A DNA stretch of 33,431 bases, from assembly GCA_039930945.1 (NCBI GenBank), contig JBDTSW010000011.1, forward strand, positions 1-33,431, read 5' to 3'. Positions within the stretch are counted from its first letter, which is position 1, and each line of letters opens with the position of its first letter. A program made the translations under genes and the position numbers. Source of the DNA: JBDTSW01 sp039930945. GTDB taxonomy: Bacteria; Actinomycetota; Thermoleophilia; Solirubrobacterales; 70-9. The notes beneath the pieces were generated by a model that had not been told where the DNA came from, did not search any database, and saw nothing but the letters and a program-made list of their open reading frames with translations. Positions 20,484-28,574 of the stretch are shown one piece after another.

Positions 20484-22792
20484 TAGCTGCGGGCGCTATC
20501 GGTGGCCTCTGCCGGACGGGGCGAGAGGCGGACCGGGGCGCCGGACAGAGCGCGCATGCGCATGTCCGACCAGGTGACGCCCTCGCGGACCAGCGCCGGC
20601 AGCCCGAGGACGACGGCGGTCGCGATCTCGACCGCCTGCAGGATGACGCCGTAGGCGAGCGCGTCGGCGGCGGCCACGCCGAAGCCGGTGGTGAGGACGC
20701 TGATCGTGGCAAGCTGGAAGACACCGACGTTTGACGGGGTGGCGGGGACGACGGCTGTGACGTTGACCGCGAACAGGACCGCAGCGGCCGCCCCGAGCTG
20801 GTGCTCGACCGTGAGCCCGAGCGCGTTGAAGAGGACGAAGCAGGCGACGAGCTGGAGCGCCCAGGCAGCGAGCTGCGCCGCCGCGGCCACTGGGGCGCGA
20901 CGAGGATCGCGGAAGACGCGCAGCCCGGTTCGGACTTGCACCAGAGCTCCGCGGATCGCGGCGATCACGCGGGCTATCCGGCCGGAGCCGCTCTGGCGGA
21001 CGACGGTCGGCGCCAGCACGAGGGCGACCAACAGCAGCACGGGAGCGAGGCTGAAGACGAAGAGCCGCTCGGAGCTGGAGTGAAAGAGATCGGTCTCCGA
21101 GATGATGATCGCGCCGAGCCCGATCAGCGCGAGGAGGTTCATCACCGTCTGCGAGACCAGGGTTCCCAGCAGCACCGGGAAGGTTTCGCGCATGCGGCCG
21201 ATCCGGCGGGCGAGCACCATCGCGCGCGCCGGCTCGCCGACTCGCGCCGGCAGCGTCGCCGACATCAGCACCCCGACCATCGTCGCTGAGGCGACGTCGC
21301 GGCGGCGAAGCGGCCGCAGCGGCAAAGCCGAGCGCACGGTCGAAAACCACGACGCCGCCCGCATGATCATCGAGACCATCATCAGCGCCACCGCCGCCAG
21401 GACCCAGGTGGCGTCGGAATCGACGATGTTGGTGACGACCCGGTCGACGCCGATCCGGTTGGCGGCGATCGCGGTCAAGGCGAGGCCGAGGCCACCGGCG
21501 ACGCCGAGCGCGATCCGCCGCTTGAGCCGGTTTCGGCCCATCGCCTGCGCCGGCTCGGGGTCGAGCCTGGCGATGCGGGCGGCGCGGCGGCGGGGGCTGC
21601 CGTCGGCGGGGACAAGCCCGAGCGCCCTGCTCGCCGCCTCCCTGCGGTCGGCGGGCTCGGGGGCGCAGAGGGCGCGCTCGTAGACGTCCTCGACCTGCTC
21701 AGCGACGTGCGGCCAGGCGTAGCGCTCGGCGCTGCGCCTGGCGGCCTCGCCCATCGCCTCACGGCGGCGGGGCTGGTGATGCAGTCGCTGCAGCTCCTCG
21801 GCGAGGCGCTGCGGGTCGGCCGGGGGCACGAGCACCCCGTCCTCCCCGTCGCGGACGACATCCGCGTAGCCGGCGATGTTGGAGGCGACCACCGGGGTGC
21901 CGGCGGCAAAGGCCTCGGTCAGAACCATGCCGAAGCTCTCGCCGGTGAGCGAGGGCGCGCAGAGCACGTCGGCCTCGGCCAGTTTTCGCCACAGCTCGGG
22001 GGCTCGAACGTGGCCGAGCGCGTCGACCCTGCTCAGCGTCTCCTGATCGCCGAGGTAGCGCCGGACGTCGTCGGAGCCGGCGCCGATCACGGTCAGCCGC
22101 GCAGGCACGTGCTCGACCAGCGCCTCGAATGCCGAAAGCAGCACCGGCAGTCCCTTGCGCTCCTCCGGGCGACCGACGAACAGCACCCGCAGATGATCAC
22201 CCTCGGGACGATCCACCTCCGGAACGAGCGAGAGGTCGACGCCGTTGGGGATGATCCGGTAGTTGCCGCCGAACCAGCGCTTGCCGGTCCAGGCGGCAGC
22301 CTCGGAGACGGCGATCCGGGCGGTCAGTTGGTTGAACTTGCGGCGCGCCCCCACCAGCGCGCCGACCTGATTCGGCAGCGCCTTGGTCGAATAGGCGTGG
22401 AAGGTGCCGACGACCGGCGCTCCCCGATACGAGCACGCGTCCCAGCTGAGCACGGCCGCCGGGGGCTCGTGTGCGTGGACGACGTCCGGGGCGAATGCGC
22501 GCAGCTCGCGGCGCAGGCCGGTGATCGCATCCGGGAACAGCGAGACGTTGGAGACCGCTCCGTTGGCCTTGAAGCCGACCGTGCGCCCGAGCGGAACCAG
22601 GTAATCGGGCATCTTCCGCGGCTCGGCCGGGGCGCGGTGCAGGATGCGGCTCTTGCGGTCGGGGGGGTCCCAGGGCGCCATCACCCGGACCTCGTGTTCG
22701 CGCAGGAGGAGTTCTCCGGCCAGAGACTCGATGTGCCGGTTCACGCCTCCTGGATAGGTCCAGGAGTAGGGGGTGACGATCGCGATGCGCAT
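20483..22792 (-). CDS. GT4 glycosyltransferase fused to a flippase-like membrane domain
   Basis: 769 residues, two domains. Residues 1 to about 380 form a GT-B glycosyltransferase of family GT4: MRIAIVTPYSWTYPGGVNRH (glycine-rich start as in PimA), IIPNGVDLSLVP, FVGRPEERKGLPVLLSAFEA, and the nucleotide-sugar region PSLTGESFGMVLTEAFAAGT. Residues about 425 to 750 form a lysylphosphatidylglycerol-synthase-type transmembrane domain (UPF0104/AglD-like) with seven or eight helices, for example ATMVGVLMSATLPARVGEPA and VVPATPSNVGVFQLATISVL. The fusion suggests a lipid is glycosylated and moved or presented at the membrane. The frame is open to a GTG at 22873, but the ATG at 22792 is where GT4 homology begins. 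Same strand as the membrane protein upstream, 102 bases away. Confidence 0.85.
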   Translation of the reverse strand: MRIAIVTPYSWTYPGGVNRHIESLAGELLLREHEVRVMAPWDPPDRKSRILHRAPAEPRKMPDYLVPLGRTVGFKANGAVSNVSLFPDAITGLRRELRAFAPDVVHAHEPPAAVLSWDACSYRGAPVVGTFHAYSTKALPNQVGALVGARRKFNQLTARIAVSEAAAWTGKRWFGGNYRIIPNGVDLSLVPEVDRPEGDHLRVLFVGRPEERKGLPVLLSAFEALVEHVPARLTVIGAGSDDVRRYLGDQETLSRVDALGHVRAPELWRKLAEADVLCAPSLTGESFGMVLTEAFAAGTPVVASNIAGYADVVRDGEDGVLVPPADPQRLAEELQRLHHQPRRREAMGEAARRSAERYAWPHVAEQVEDVYERALCAPEPADRREAASRALGLVPADGSPRRRAARIARLDPEPAQAMGRNRLKRRIALGVAGGLGLALTAIAANRIGVDRVVTNIVDSDATWVLAAVALMMVSMIMRAASWFSTVRSALPLRPLRRRDVASATMVGVLMSATLPARVGEPARAMVLARRIGRMRETFPVLLGTLVSQTVMNLLALIGLGAIIISETDLFHSSSERLFVFSLAPVLLLVALVLAPTVVRQSGSGRIARVIAAIRGALVQVRTGLRVFRDPRRAPVAAAAQLAAWALQLVACFVLFNALGLTVEHQLGAAAAVLFAVNVTAVVPATPSNVGVFQLATISVLTTGFGVAAADALAYGVILQAVEIATAVVLGLPALVREGVTWSDMRMRALSGAPVRLSPRPAEATDSARS

Positions 22793-22894
22793 ACGTTCGT
22801 CTTCGGGGGACGGGGTGAAATCGGGCGGTACCGCTCCCGAGAGCACGACACCTCCGATCCGCGGTTTGCCCACGGACCGGACCGAACGATCAGA

Positions 22895-24784
22895 TTAGCG
22901 TGCCGGCCCCGTCTCGGGGTCACGCGGCAGCGTCCAGGCGAACCCCGCGCCCGCCGCCGCGAAGGCGGTCCCGAGGATCAGCAGGGTGACGCCCGAGTCG
23001 TTGGAGACGGTGCCGATCGCGGCGGCCGCGAGCGCGCCGACGAAGCCCGCGAACGCCGCCCGCTCGCCGAACCAGGAGCGGATGCGATGCCGGTGGCGGA
23101 TGCCGACCGCGATCGCGACGCCCGCGACGACCATGAACGGCACGTTGGCGCCCCGGGTGAAGCTCGCCGCGGCCAGGCGAATCCGTCGTTCGAACACGTT
23201 GCCGGCCTCCTCCAGCCCGCCGGCGTCGAGCACCGAGCGGGTCAGGTGCGCGCCGCCACCGAGGACCAGGTCGGCGGCCATCAGCGCCACCACGCAGCCG
23301 ATCGGGATCAGTACCGCGAGCAGGACCCCGCGCCTGGTGCCCAGCGCGACCGCCGCCGCCACGGCGGCGCCCGTCGGCAGGACGATCGCGGCGCCGACAT
23401 CGGCGCCGAAGCGCCCGAGGGCGAAGCCGGCCGCGGCGATCAGGCCAACCGCCAGAAACCAGGCCGCGGCCGCGGCGCCGCCGTCGCGCGTCCGTGGCAC
23501 GCTGGCGAGTGCGGCTCCGACGCCGAGCGGCAGCAGAGCCCCGATCATCGCCTCGATCTCGTTGCCGATGCCATAGAAGCGCGACCCCGAGGCGGGATTC
23601 GGCCCCGGGAGCGAGAGCGGAATCAGGATCGAGCCGGCGAGCACGTCGACGGCGTAGGCGGAGACGGTGATCAGGCAAGCGAGCGCCAGCCCACTCCACC
23701 CGGGCGCGAGCCGCCAGGTGATCAGCGCCAGCAGTGGCGCGCCAAGCCCCGCGACCAGGCGCTCGGCCGGCAGCGAGGGATCCAGCAGCGGCGTCAGCAA
23801 CAAGACCAGCGGCAGGTAGAGGGCCGACAGCGCCAACAGCGCCACCGCCGCCTTCGCGACCCGCCCGCGGAGGGCCACGGCCGCGATCAGGGCCACGGCG
23901 ACCCAGGCCAGCAGCGTCTGCCCGACGACGGGCCCGCGGCGTGCGCCGGTGACCTCGAGACGGTCGCGCATCTCGACGAGCCCGGCGACGTCAGCCTCGC
24001 CCTCGGCCCGGTTCTCCTGCCCGTTGATCTCGTCGGGCACCTCGACGCCGTAGCGCTCGAGGACCGTCGGGGCGATGTCGGTGGCGGTGACGAGGCCGTC
24101 GGTGCGGGTGCTGTCGGAGGTCAGCAGCCCGTCGAACCCCTCGCCTGCGATCCAGATCGAGAGGGTGCGGAAGGCCGGCGGCGGGCGGTCGAAGACGATC
24201 AGCATGTCGTCGCCGCTGAGCTCGGCGAGCAGGTCCTCGAGCTGGTCGGGCTCCGCATGGCGGACGACCACTCCCCAACCGGCGCCGCTGCCGGCAGCGA
24301 TGCGGCCGTCGCGGTCGGCGGCGATCAGGCCGGCTACGCCGGAGCTGGACTTGGCCTGCACCGGCACCCCTGCCTGGGTCAGGGTGGTCGCGAGCAGGCC
24401 GGGGACGATCTCCGCCGGGGCGCTCTCGGCCCGCCTCAGCACCCGCTGCCAGCTCTCGGCCTTGACCCCACGCTGGTTGAACCTCAGCACCGGCAGGTCG
24501 CCGTCATAGAGCGACCCCGAGACGCGGTTTCCCTGGGTGATGTCGAGAAGGCTCTGCGGCGCGGGCACCCGGCCGAGGCCGGCGCTCATCAGCCCGGGCG
24601 AGAGCCCGTCGACGGCTTCGATGCTCTCGATGCCCGTCTTCTGTGGCAGAACCGCGATTGTCACCAGCGGATGAGCCCCCTCTGCTGGGACCTGCGCGGG
24701 CGCGCCCGCGGACGCAGCGACCAGCAACACCGCCAGCGATGCGAGAATGAGGCAGATGGCAGATCGGACGTACGCCAAGTTCAC
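22895..24784 (-). CDS. large membrane protein with extracytoplasmic N-domain and YGIGNE motif
   Basis: About 629 residues. An export helix (around 8-28, ICLILASLAVLLVAASAG) precedes a roughly 240-residue outer domain that looks alkaline-phosphatase/sulfatase-like (TSDSTRTDGLVTATDIAPTV, LERYGVEVPDEINGQ). About ten membrane helices follow, containing SGSRFYGIGNEIEAMIGALL, the (F)YGIGNE motif of a widespread uncharacterised membrane family. Function unknown; a role in envelope polymer or glycolipid metabolism fits the downstream glycosyltransferase. The start is uncertain (GTG 24784 or TTG 24793), and its first codons overlap the divergent hemQ-like gene antisense. A -10-like TATCCT lies at 24843-24838. 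Confidence 0.7.
   Translation of the reverse strand: MNLAYVRSAICLILASLAVLLVAASAGAPAQVPAEGAHPLVTIAVLPQKTGIESIEAVDGLSPGLMSAGLGRVPAPQSLLDITQGNRVSGSLYDGDLPVLRFNQRGVKAESWQRVLRRAESAPAEIVPGLLATTLTQAGVPVQAKSSSGVAGLIAADRDGRIAAGSGAGWGVVVRHAEPDQLEDLLAELSGDDMLIVFDRPPPAFRTLSIWIAGEGFDGLLTSDSTRTDGLVTATDIAPTVLERYGVEVPDEINGQENRAEGEADVAGLVEMRDRLEVTGARRGPVVGQTLLAWVAVALIAAVALRGRVAKAAVALLALSALYLPLVLLLTPLLDPSLPAERLVAGLGAPLLALITWRLAPGWSGLALACLITVSAYAVDVLAGSILIPLSLPGPNPASGSRFYGIGNEIEAMIGALLPLGVGAALASVPRTRDGGAAAAAWFLAVGLIAAAGFALGRFGADVGAAIVLPTGAAVAAAVALGTRRGVLLAVLIPIGCVVALMAADLVLGGGAHLTRSVLDAGGLEEAGNVFERRIRLAAASFTRGANVPFMVVAGVAIAVGIRHRHRIRSWFGERAAFAGFVGALAAAAIGTVSNDSGVTLLILGTAFAAAGAGFAWTLPRDPETGPAR
24743..24748 (+). 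promoter_or_regulatory. -10-like GAGAAT of the coproheme decarboxylase gene
   Basis: GAGAAT, seven bases, ATG at 24756. The hexamer is poorer than others here but the spacing is exact. It selects the ATG at 24756 over one at 24747. Confidence 0.3.
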
Positions 24785-25457
24785 GTTCTTCAAGCTGGAT
24801 CCCGCGTGGCAGCGCCGGGAAGCGGAAGCGCGCGCGCAGGATAAACGCGAGTTCCTCGCCGCCTGCGAAGACTTCGCCCAGGATCGCTCGCTGCGCGCCT
24901 ACTCCACCGTCGGCACGCGTGGCGACACCGACCTGCTGCTGCTCTCGCAGAGCCCGCTGCTCGCCGACCTGCACACCTTCCACGTCGTCCTCGCCCAGAG
25001 CGGGCTCGCCCGCTGGGCGACCGTTCCCCACTCCTACCTGGCGATGACCAAGCGCTCGCCATACTCGGACTCCGAGGCGCGCCCGGAGCTGTGCACGTCG
25101 GCCCGCAAGTACCTGATCGTCTACCCGATGGACAAGAAGCGCGAGTGGTACCGCCTGCCCGAGGAGGAGCGAAAGCGGGTGATGGCCGACCACGTCCGGG
25201 TCGGGCGCACCTACCCGGAGATCACGATCAACACCGCCTACTCGTTCGGGATCGACGACCAGGAGTTCGTCGTCTCCTTCGAGGCCGACGATCCAGGCAT
25301 GTTCCTCGACCTCGTGCAGGAGCTGCGCGCCACCGAATCCAGCGCCTACACCCTCCGTGACACCCCGATCTTCACCTGCGTGGCGATGTCCGTGGGCCGC
25401 GCCCTGGACGCCCTCGACGGCGTCGCCAGCTCGCGCAGCGAGCCGGCAATCGCCTGA
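24756..25457 (+). CDS. hemQ: coproheme decarboxylase, chlorite dismutase family
   Basis: 233-residue cytosolic enzyme that oxidatively decarboxylates coproheme III to heme b, the last step of the coproporphyrin-dependent pathway of Gram-positives. Diagnostic region: YLIVYPMDKKREWYRLPEEE with catalytic Tyr at about 123, then VMADHVRVGRTYPEITINTA with the proximal heme His at about 146, and SFGIDDQEFVVSFEADDPGM. The YPM-K-R motif fits HemQ rather than a true chlorite dismutase; the Tyr-His spacing is four residues shorter than in firmicute HemQ. It heads a plus-strand run with ferredoxin reductase, BolA and glutaredoxin genes, a sensible heme and Fe-S neighbourhood. Confidence 0.85.
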   Translation: MADRTYAKFTFFKLDPAWQRREAEARAQDKREFLAACEDFAQDRSLRAYSTVGTRGDTDLLLLSQSPLLADLHTFHVVLAQSGLARWATVPHSYLAMTKRSPYSDSEARPELCTSARKYLIVYPMDKKREWYRLPEEERKRVMADHVRVGRTYPEITINTAYSFGIDDQEFVVSFEADDPGMFLDLVQELRATESSAYTLRDTPIFTCVAMSVGRALDALDGVASSRSEPAIA

Positions 25458-25475
25458 GCCGCGGGGTCGATTCCC

Positions 25476-25481
25476 TAACCT
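25476..25481 (+). promoter_or_regulatory. -10 box TAACCT before the ferredoxin reductase
   Basis: TAACCT, 11 bases, ATG at 25493; a leader of about four bases is predicted. No Shine-Dalgarno. Confidence 0.35.
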
Positions 25482-25492
25482 GTTCCGCTCGC

Positions 25493-26938
25493 ATGAGCCA
25501 GCTAGGCACCACCGACAACCCACTGCGCGTCGCCATCGTCGGCTCGGGGCCGGCGGGCTTCTACGCGGCCGAGTCGCTGTTCGCCGACCCCCGGCGAATC
25601 GTCGAGGTGGACATGATCGATCGCCTGCCCACCCCCTTCGGCCTGGTCCGCGCCGGCGTCGCCCCCGACCACCCCAAGATCAAGAACGTGATTCGTCGCT
25701 ACGAGAAGACCGCGACCAACGACGGCTTTCGCTTCTTCGGCAACGTCGAGGTCGGCAGGGACGTCTCGATCGCCGAGCTGGGCGAGCGCTACCACGCGGT
25801 CATCCACGCCTACGGCGCCGCCACCGACCGCCAGCTCGGGATCCCCGGCGAGGACCTGCCGGGCAGCCACCCGGCCACCGCCTTCGTCGGCTGGTACAAC
25901 GCCCACCCGGACTTCGCCGACGCCGAGTTCGACCTCGGCTGCGAGCGCGCCGTGGTGATCGGCAACGGCAACGTCGCCGCCGACGTCGCCCGGATGTTGG
26001 CGCTGACCGCCGCCGAGCTGGCCGAGACGGACACCGCCGATCACGCGATCGAGGCGCTCGGCTCCAGCTCGGTGCGCGAGATCGTCGTGCTCGGCCGCCG
26101 CGGGCCCGCCCAGGCCGCCTTCACCAACCCAGAGGTGCGAGAGCTGGGCGAGATGGTCGACGCCGACATCGTCATCGACCCCGACGACTGCGAGCTGGAC
26201 CGACACAGCCGCGCCTGGCTGGAGTCGGAGGCCGACATCACCGCCCGCCGCAACGTCGACATCTTCACCGACTTCTCCGGGCGCGCTCCCGAGAACAAGA
26301 ACCGCCGGATCTTCCTGCGCTTCCTGCGCTCCCCGGTCGAGATCCAGGGCGACGGCAAGGTCGAGCGGGTGATCGTCGCCGTGAACGAGCTCTACCTCGA
26401 CGAGAGCGGGGCGCTGCGCGCCCGCGACACCGGCGAGCGCGAGGCGATCGAGCGCGGCCTGGTGCTGCGCTCGATCGGCTACCGCGGCACAGGCCTCGAG
26501 GGCGCTCCCTTCGACGAGCGCCACGGGACCATCTCCAACCGGGCCGGCCGCGTCACTGACCCCGGTTCGGGCGAGCAGGTCCCGGGGCAATACGCGGTCG
26601 GCTGGATCAAACGCGGCCCCAGCGGCGTCATCGGCACCAACAAGAAGGACGCCCAGGAGACGATCGACAACCTCGTCGCCGACCTCGACGCCGGGAAGAT
26701 CCCGCAGCCCACCGGCACCCGCGACACGCCCGGACGCGAGGCGCAGGACGTATCGCGCCTTGAGCAGCTGCTGGCGCGGCGCAGGCCGGACGCGGTCGTC
26801 AGCTACCAGGGCTGGGAGGCGATCGACGCCGCCGAGAAGGGCCGCGGCAAGCCCCAGGGCCGCCCGCGGGTGAAGTTCTGTCGCGTCGACGAGATGCTCG
26901 AGGCCTCGCACTCGGGCCAGCCCGTCGGCGCCGAGTAG
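25493..26938 (+). CDS. ferredoxin/adrenodoxin-type NADP reductase, FprA-like
   Basis: 481-residue FAD enzyme passing electrons between NADP(H) and ferredoxin in the cytoplasm. FAD site: VAIVGSGPAGFYAAESLF; then DRLPTPFGLVRAGVAPDHPK, typical of the adrenodoxin-reductase/FprA group; NADP site: AVVIGNGNVAADVARMLA; C-terminal FAD loop: GWIKRGPSGVIGTNKKDAQE. The C-terminal region about 400-481 includes a short odd stretch TGTRDTPGREAQDV, where the DNA weakly resembles the dispersed repeat. It likely supplies electrons for Fe-S assembly or P450-type enzymes. Followed after two bases by the bolA-like gene. Confidence 0.88.
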   Translation: MSQLGTTDNPLRVAIVGSGPAGFYAAESLFADPRRIVEVDMIDRLPTPFGLVRAGVAPDHPKIKNVIRRYEKTATNDGFRFFGNVEVGRDVSIAELGERYHAVIHAYGAATDRQLGIPGEDLPGSHPATAFVGWYNAHPDFADAEFDLGCERAVVIGNGNVAADVARMLALTAAELAETDTADHAIEALGSSSVREIVVLGRRGPAQAAFTNPEVRELGEMVDADIVIDPDDCELDRHSRAWLESEADITARRNVDIFTDFSGRAPENKNRRIFLRFLRSPVEIQGDGKVERVIVAVNELYLDESGALRARDTGEREAIERGLVLRSIGYRGTGLEGAPFDERHGTISNRAGRVTDPGSGEQVPGQYAVGWIKRGPSGVIGTNKKDAQETIDNLVADLDAGKIPQPTGTRDTPGREAQDVSRLEQLLARRRPDAVVSYQGWEAIDAAEKGRGKPQGRPRVKFCRVDEMLEASHSGQPVGAE

Positions 26939-26940
26939 CG

Positions 26941-27174
26941 ATGGCCGATCTCGACCAGGTCAAGCGGCTGATCGCCGAGTCCCTGCCCGGGGCCGAGGTC
27001 GAGGTGGTCGACGAGGGCGGAGGCGACCACCTGCGCGCCGTCGTCAGCGCCCCCCAGTTCGAGGGCCTCAGCCGGATCGACCAGCACCGGCTGGTGCGCT
27101 CGCCCGTCCAGCATCTGATGGACGACGGCACGATCCACGCGCTCTCGATCCGGGCCACCGACCCGACTCGATAA
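26941..27174 (+). CDS. BolA-family protein
   Basis: 77 residues, the usual length of a stand-alone BolA. Core: VKRLIAESLPGAEVEVVDEG, then DHLRAVVSAPQFEGLSRIDQ, and the end IHALSIRATDP. BolA proteins bind monothiol glutaredoxins through a shared [2Fe-2S] cluster, and a CGFS glutaredoxin is encoded 11 bases downstream, so the pair very likely works together in Fe-S trafficking. The ATG follows the ferredoxin-reductase stop by two bases, implying coupled translation. Confidence 0.85.
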   Translation: MADLDQVKRLIAESLPGAEVEVVDEGGGDHLRAVVSAPQFEGLSRIDQHRLVRSPVQHLMDDGTIHALSIRATDPTR

Positions 27175-27177
27175 GGT
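27172..27177 (+). promoter_or_regulatory. -10 box TAAGGT before the glutaredoxin gene
   Basis: TAAGGT overlaps the bolA-like stop codon (TAA) and lies eight bases before the ATG at 27186; no Shine-Dalgarno. It may be an internal promoter. Confidence 0.4.
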
Positions 27178-27185
27178 TTTCGGCC

Positions 27186-27590
27186 ATGCCCGCTGATCCT
27201 GAGCTCAAAACCAAGGTCGAGGAGATCATCCGCGACAACGACGTGCTGCTGTTGATGAAGGGCACACCGGAGATGCCGCGCTGCGGCTTCTCGATGCGGT
27301 TGGTCGGCATGCTCGAGCAGCTCGGGGCCGAATACGGCGCGGTCGACGTGCTCCCCGCGCTCGACCCGCTGCGCGAGGCGACTGGGGAGATCTCCGACTG
27401 GCGGACCTTCCCCCAGCTCTATGTCAAGGGCCAGCTGGTCGGCGGCTGCGACATCGTCGAGGAGATGTTCGACTCGGGCGAGCTCGCCGGCATGCTCGGC
27501 GTCTCACAGCCCGTCGGCGCAGCGGCCCCCGAGCCCGAGCGCATCCTTCCCGGCGGCTCTCAGCAGAGCCCGCCGATGCAACTCGGCTAG
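27186..27590 (+). CDS. grxD: monothiol CGFS glutaredoxin (Grx4/GrxD type)
   Basis: 134 residues. The active site is PRCGFS with single cysteine C33; K25 in LLLMKGTPEMPRCGFS, TFPQLYVKGQLVGGCDIVEE and the cis-Pro are the glutathione and cluster contacts of this class. It stores and transfers [2Fe-2S] clusters, commonly with BolA, encoded immediately upstream. The C-terminal 25 residues beyond LAGMLGVSQP (AAAPEPERILPGGSQQSP) are an unstructured extension not needed for the fold. Confidence 0.9.
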   Translation: MPADPELKTKVEEIIRDNDVLLLMKGTPEMPRCGFSMRLVGMLEQLGAEYGAVDVLPALDPLREATGEISDWRTFPQLYVKGQLVGGCDIVEEMFDSGELAGMLGVSQPVGAAAPEPERILPGGSQQSPPMQLG

Positions 27591-27598
27591 AGCGCCGC

Positions 27599-27898
27599 AT
27601 GGACATCGTCGTCGCCGGAATCGCCGTGGTGGCGTTCGCCGCGACCGTATTCGTCCTCGCCGGGGCCGCCGGCCGCGTGCGCGCCGACTCGGTGCGCACG
27701 GTGCTGCTGCCCGAGGAAGGCTCCGAGTGGCTCACCGTCTCCGAGCTGGCGGCGGAGCTCGACGTCAGCCAGGGTGAGATCGGGGCCCTGGTCGAGCGCG
27801 GCGACGTGCCCTTCTTCCTGGTCCGCGGCGGCGACCTCTCCAAGCCCGAGTACTGGCGATTCAAGCGCGACGAGATCGACGCCTGGACTATCGGCTAG
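27599..27898 (+). CDS. membrane-anchored HTH/excisionase-type small protein
   Basis: 99 residues: one N-terminal membrane helix (IVVAGIAVVAFAATVFVLAG), a linker, then a helix-turn-helix of the excisionase/MerR type: EWLTVSELAAELDVSQGEIG followed by VERGDVPFFLVRG and YWRFKRDEIDAW. The domain normally binds DNA; here it would be tethered to the membrane. Nothing nearby suggests a phage. It follows the glutaredoxin gene by eight bases, so probably cotranscribed. Function unknown. Confidence 0.7.
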   Translation: MDIVVAGIAVVAFAATVFVLAGAAGRVRADSVRTVLLPEEGSEWLTVSELAAELDVSQGEIGALVERGDVPFFLVRGGDLSKPEYWRFKRDEIDAWTIG

Positions 27899-27913
27899 GC
27901 GGCTTCCGCCGCC
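27898..27913. terminator. hairpin between convergent genes
   Basis: GGCGGC-TTCC-GCCGCC, six GC pairs with a four-base loop, directly after the HTH-gene stop and 13 bases before the convergent Fe-S carrier stop. There is no U-run, so it may be a weak or bidirectional terminator. Confidence 0.45.
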
Positions 27914-27925
27914 GCGCAGAGGGCG

Positions 27926-28303
27926 CTAGGCGGTGGCGCCGGCCTGCTCCGGCTCGTCTTCCTTCACCTGGAAAGACGAGCCGCAACCGCAGGCTGCGAC
28001 GACGTTGGGGTTGTTGACCGTGAACCCGGCCCCCTGCAGGCCGTCCACGTGGTCGATCTCGGAGCCGAAGACGAACTGCATGCTGACCTTGTCGACGACG
28101 ACCGAGACGCCGGCGTGGTCGAAGACGTGATCGTCGTCCTTCGGCTGGTCGAGGGCAAGGGCATACTGGAAGCCCGAACAGCCACCGCCGCGAACGGCAA
28201 CGCGAAGCGCTTGGCCCTCGGCGTCGGAGCCGGAGCCGAGCAGCTCATGAATCTTGACCGCGGCCGCGTCGGAGAGGGTGACTGCCTGTTGCGGAGTATC
28301 CAT
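27926..28303 (-). CDS. erpA: A-type iron-sulfur carrier (ErpA/HesB family)
   Basis: 125 residues with the three ligand cysteines of the family: C42 in RGGGCSGFQY, and C105 and C107 in AACGCGSSF. It carries Fe-S clusters to target enzymes; together with the BolA-like and CGFS proteins across the convergent junction it forms a small Fe-S maturation set. The frame is open to 28372, but the ATG at 28303 is chosen: TACAAT lies eight bases upstream and the family begins at this point (MDTPQQAVTLSDAA). The acidic C-terminal tail (VKEDEPEQAGATA) is extra. Confidence 0.9.
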   Translation of the reverse strand: MDTPQQAVTLSDAAAVKIHELLGSGSDAEGQALRVAVRGGGCSGFQYALALDQPKDDDHVFDHAGVSVVVDKVSMQFVFGSEIDHVDGLQGAGFTVNNPNVVAACGCGSSFQVKEDEPEQAGATA

Positions 28304-28311
28304 CGCTTCAG

Positions 28312-28317
28312 ATTGTA
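28312..28317 (-). promoter_or_regulatory. -10 box TACAAT of the A-type carrier gene
   Basis: Minus-strand TACAAT, eight bases, ATG at 28303; the closest match to TATAAT in the window. Leaderless or nearly so. Confidence 0.55.
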
Positions 28318-28322
28318 TAGCC

Positions 28323-28574
28323 CTAGTCCCCGTACTTCCAGCCCAGATGCTGATTGATTCGCTTCGAATCATGAATCACCTCGTCGTTGTCGACGAGCAC
28401 CGGCACCCGCCGCTGGCCGGTGAGCTCCTCGATCTCCGGCCGGCGCTTGCGCGCGTAGGGCACGCGCTCGGTGCGGTGCTCGACGCCGTGCCTGCGCAAG
28501 CTGCGCTCGGCGGCGCCGCAGGGACAGAGGAAGTTGGTCCGGGTCGGACAGCGGTAGAGGACGACCTCGCTCAT
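28323..28574 (-). CDS. glutaredoxin/GST N-terminal-domain protein
   Basis: 83 residues with a thioredoxin fold: beta-strand EVVLYRCP, a cysteine loop NFLCPCGAAERSLRRHGVEH, cis-Pro turn RRVPVLVDNDEVIHDSKRIN, like the N-terminal domain of glutathione S-transferases (GST_N_3) or a small glutaredoxin. The CPC arrangement replaces the usual CPxC, so redox chemistry is uncertain. Its ATG overlaps the stop of the epimerase gene (ATGA), suggesting coupled translation. Confidence 0.7.
   Translation of the reverse strand: MSEVVLYRCPTRTNFLCPCGAAERSLRRHGVEHRTERVPYARKRRPEIEELTGQRRVPVLVDNDEVIHDSKRINQHLGWKYGD

Noticed and set aside
21707..24844. 1045-codon open frame on the plus strand
   Set aside because: Shadow of the glycosyltransferase and membrane protein genes; repetitive composition and no recognisable domain.
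26726..26760. Sixth copy of the dispersed element inside the ferredoxin reductase gene
   Set aside because: CCCGGACGCGAGGCGCAGGACGT is similar to the metH copy, but the outer arms pair over only five bases, the tail is absent and the stretch is well explained as coding sequence. Kept as a possibility only.
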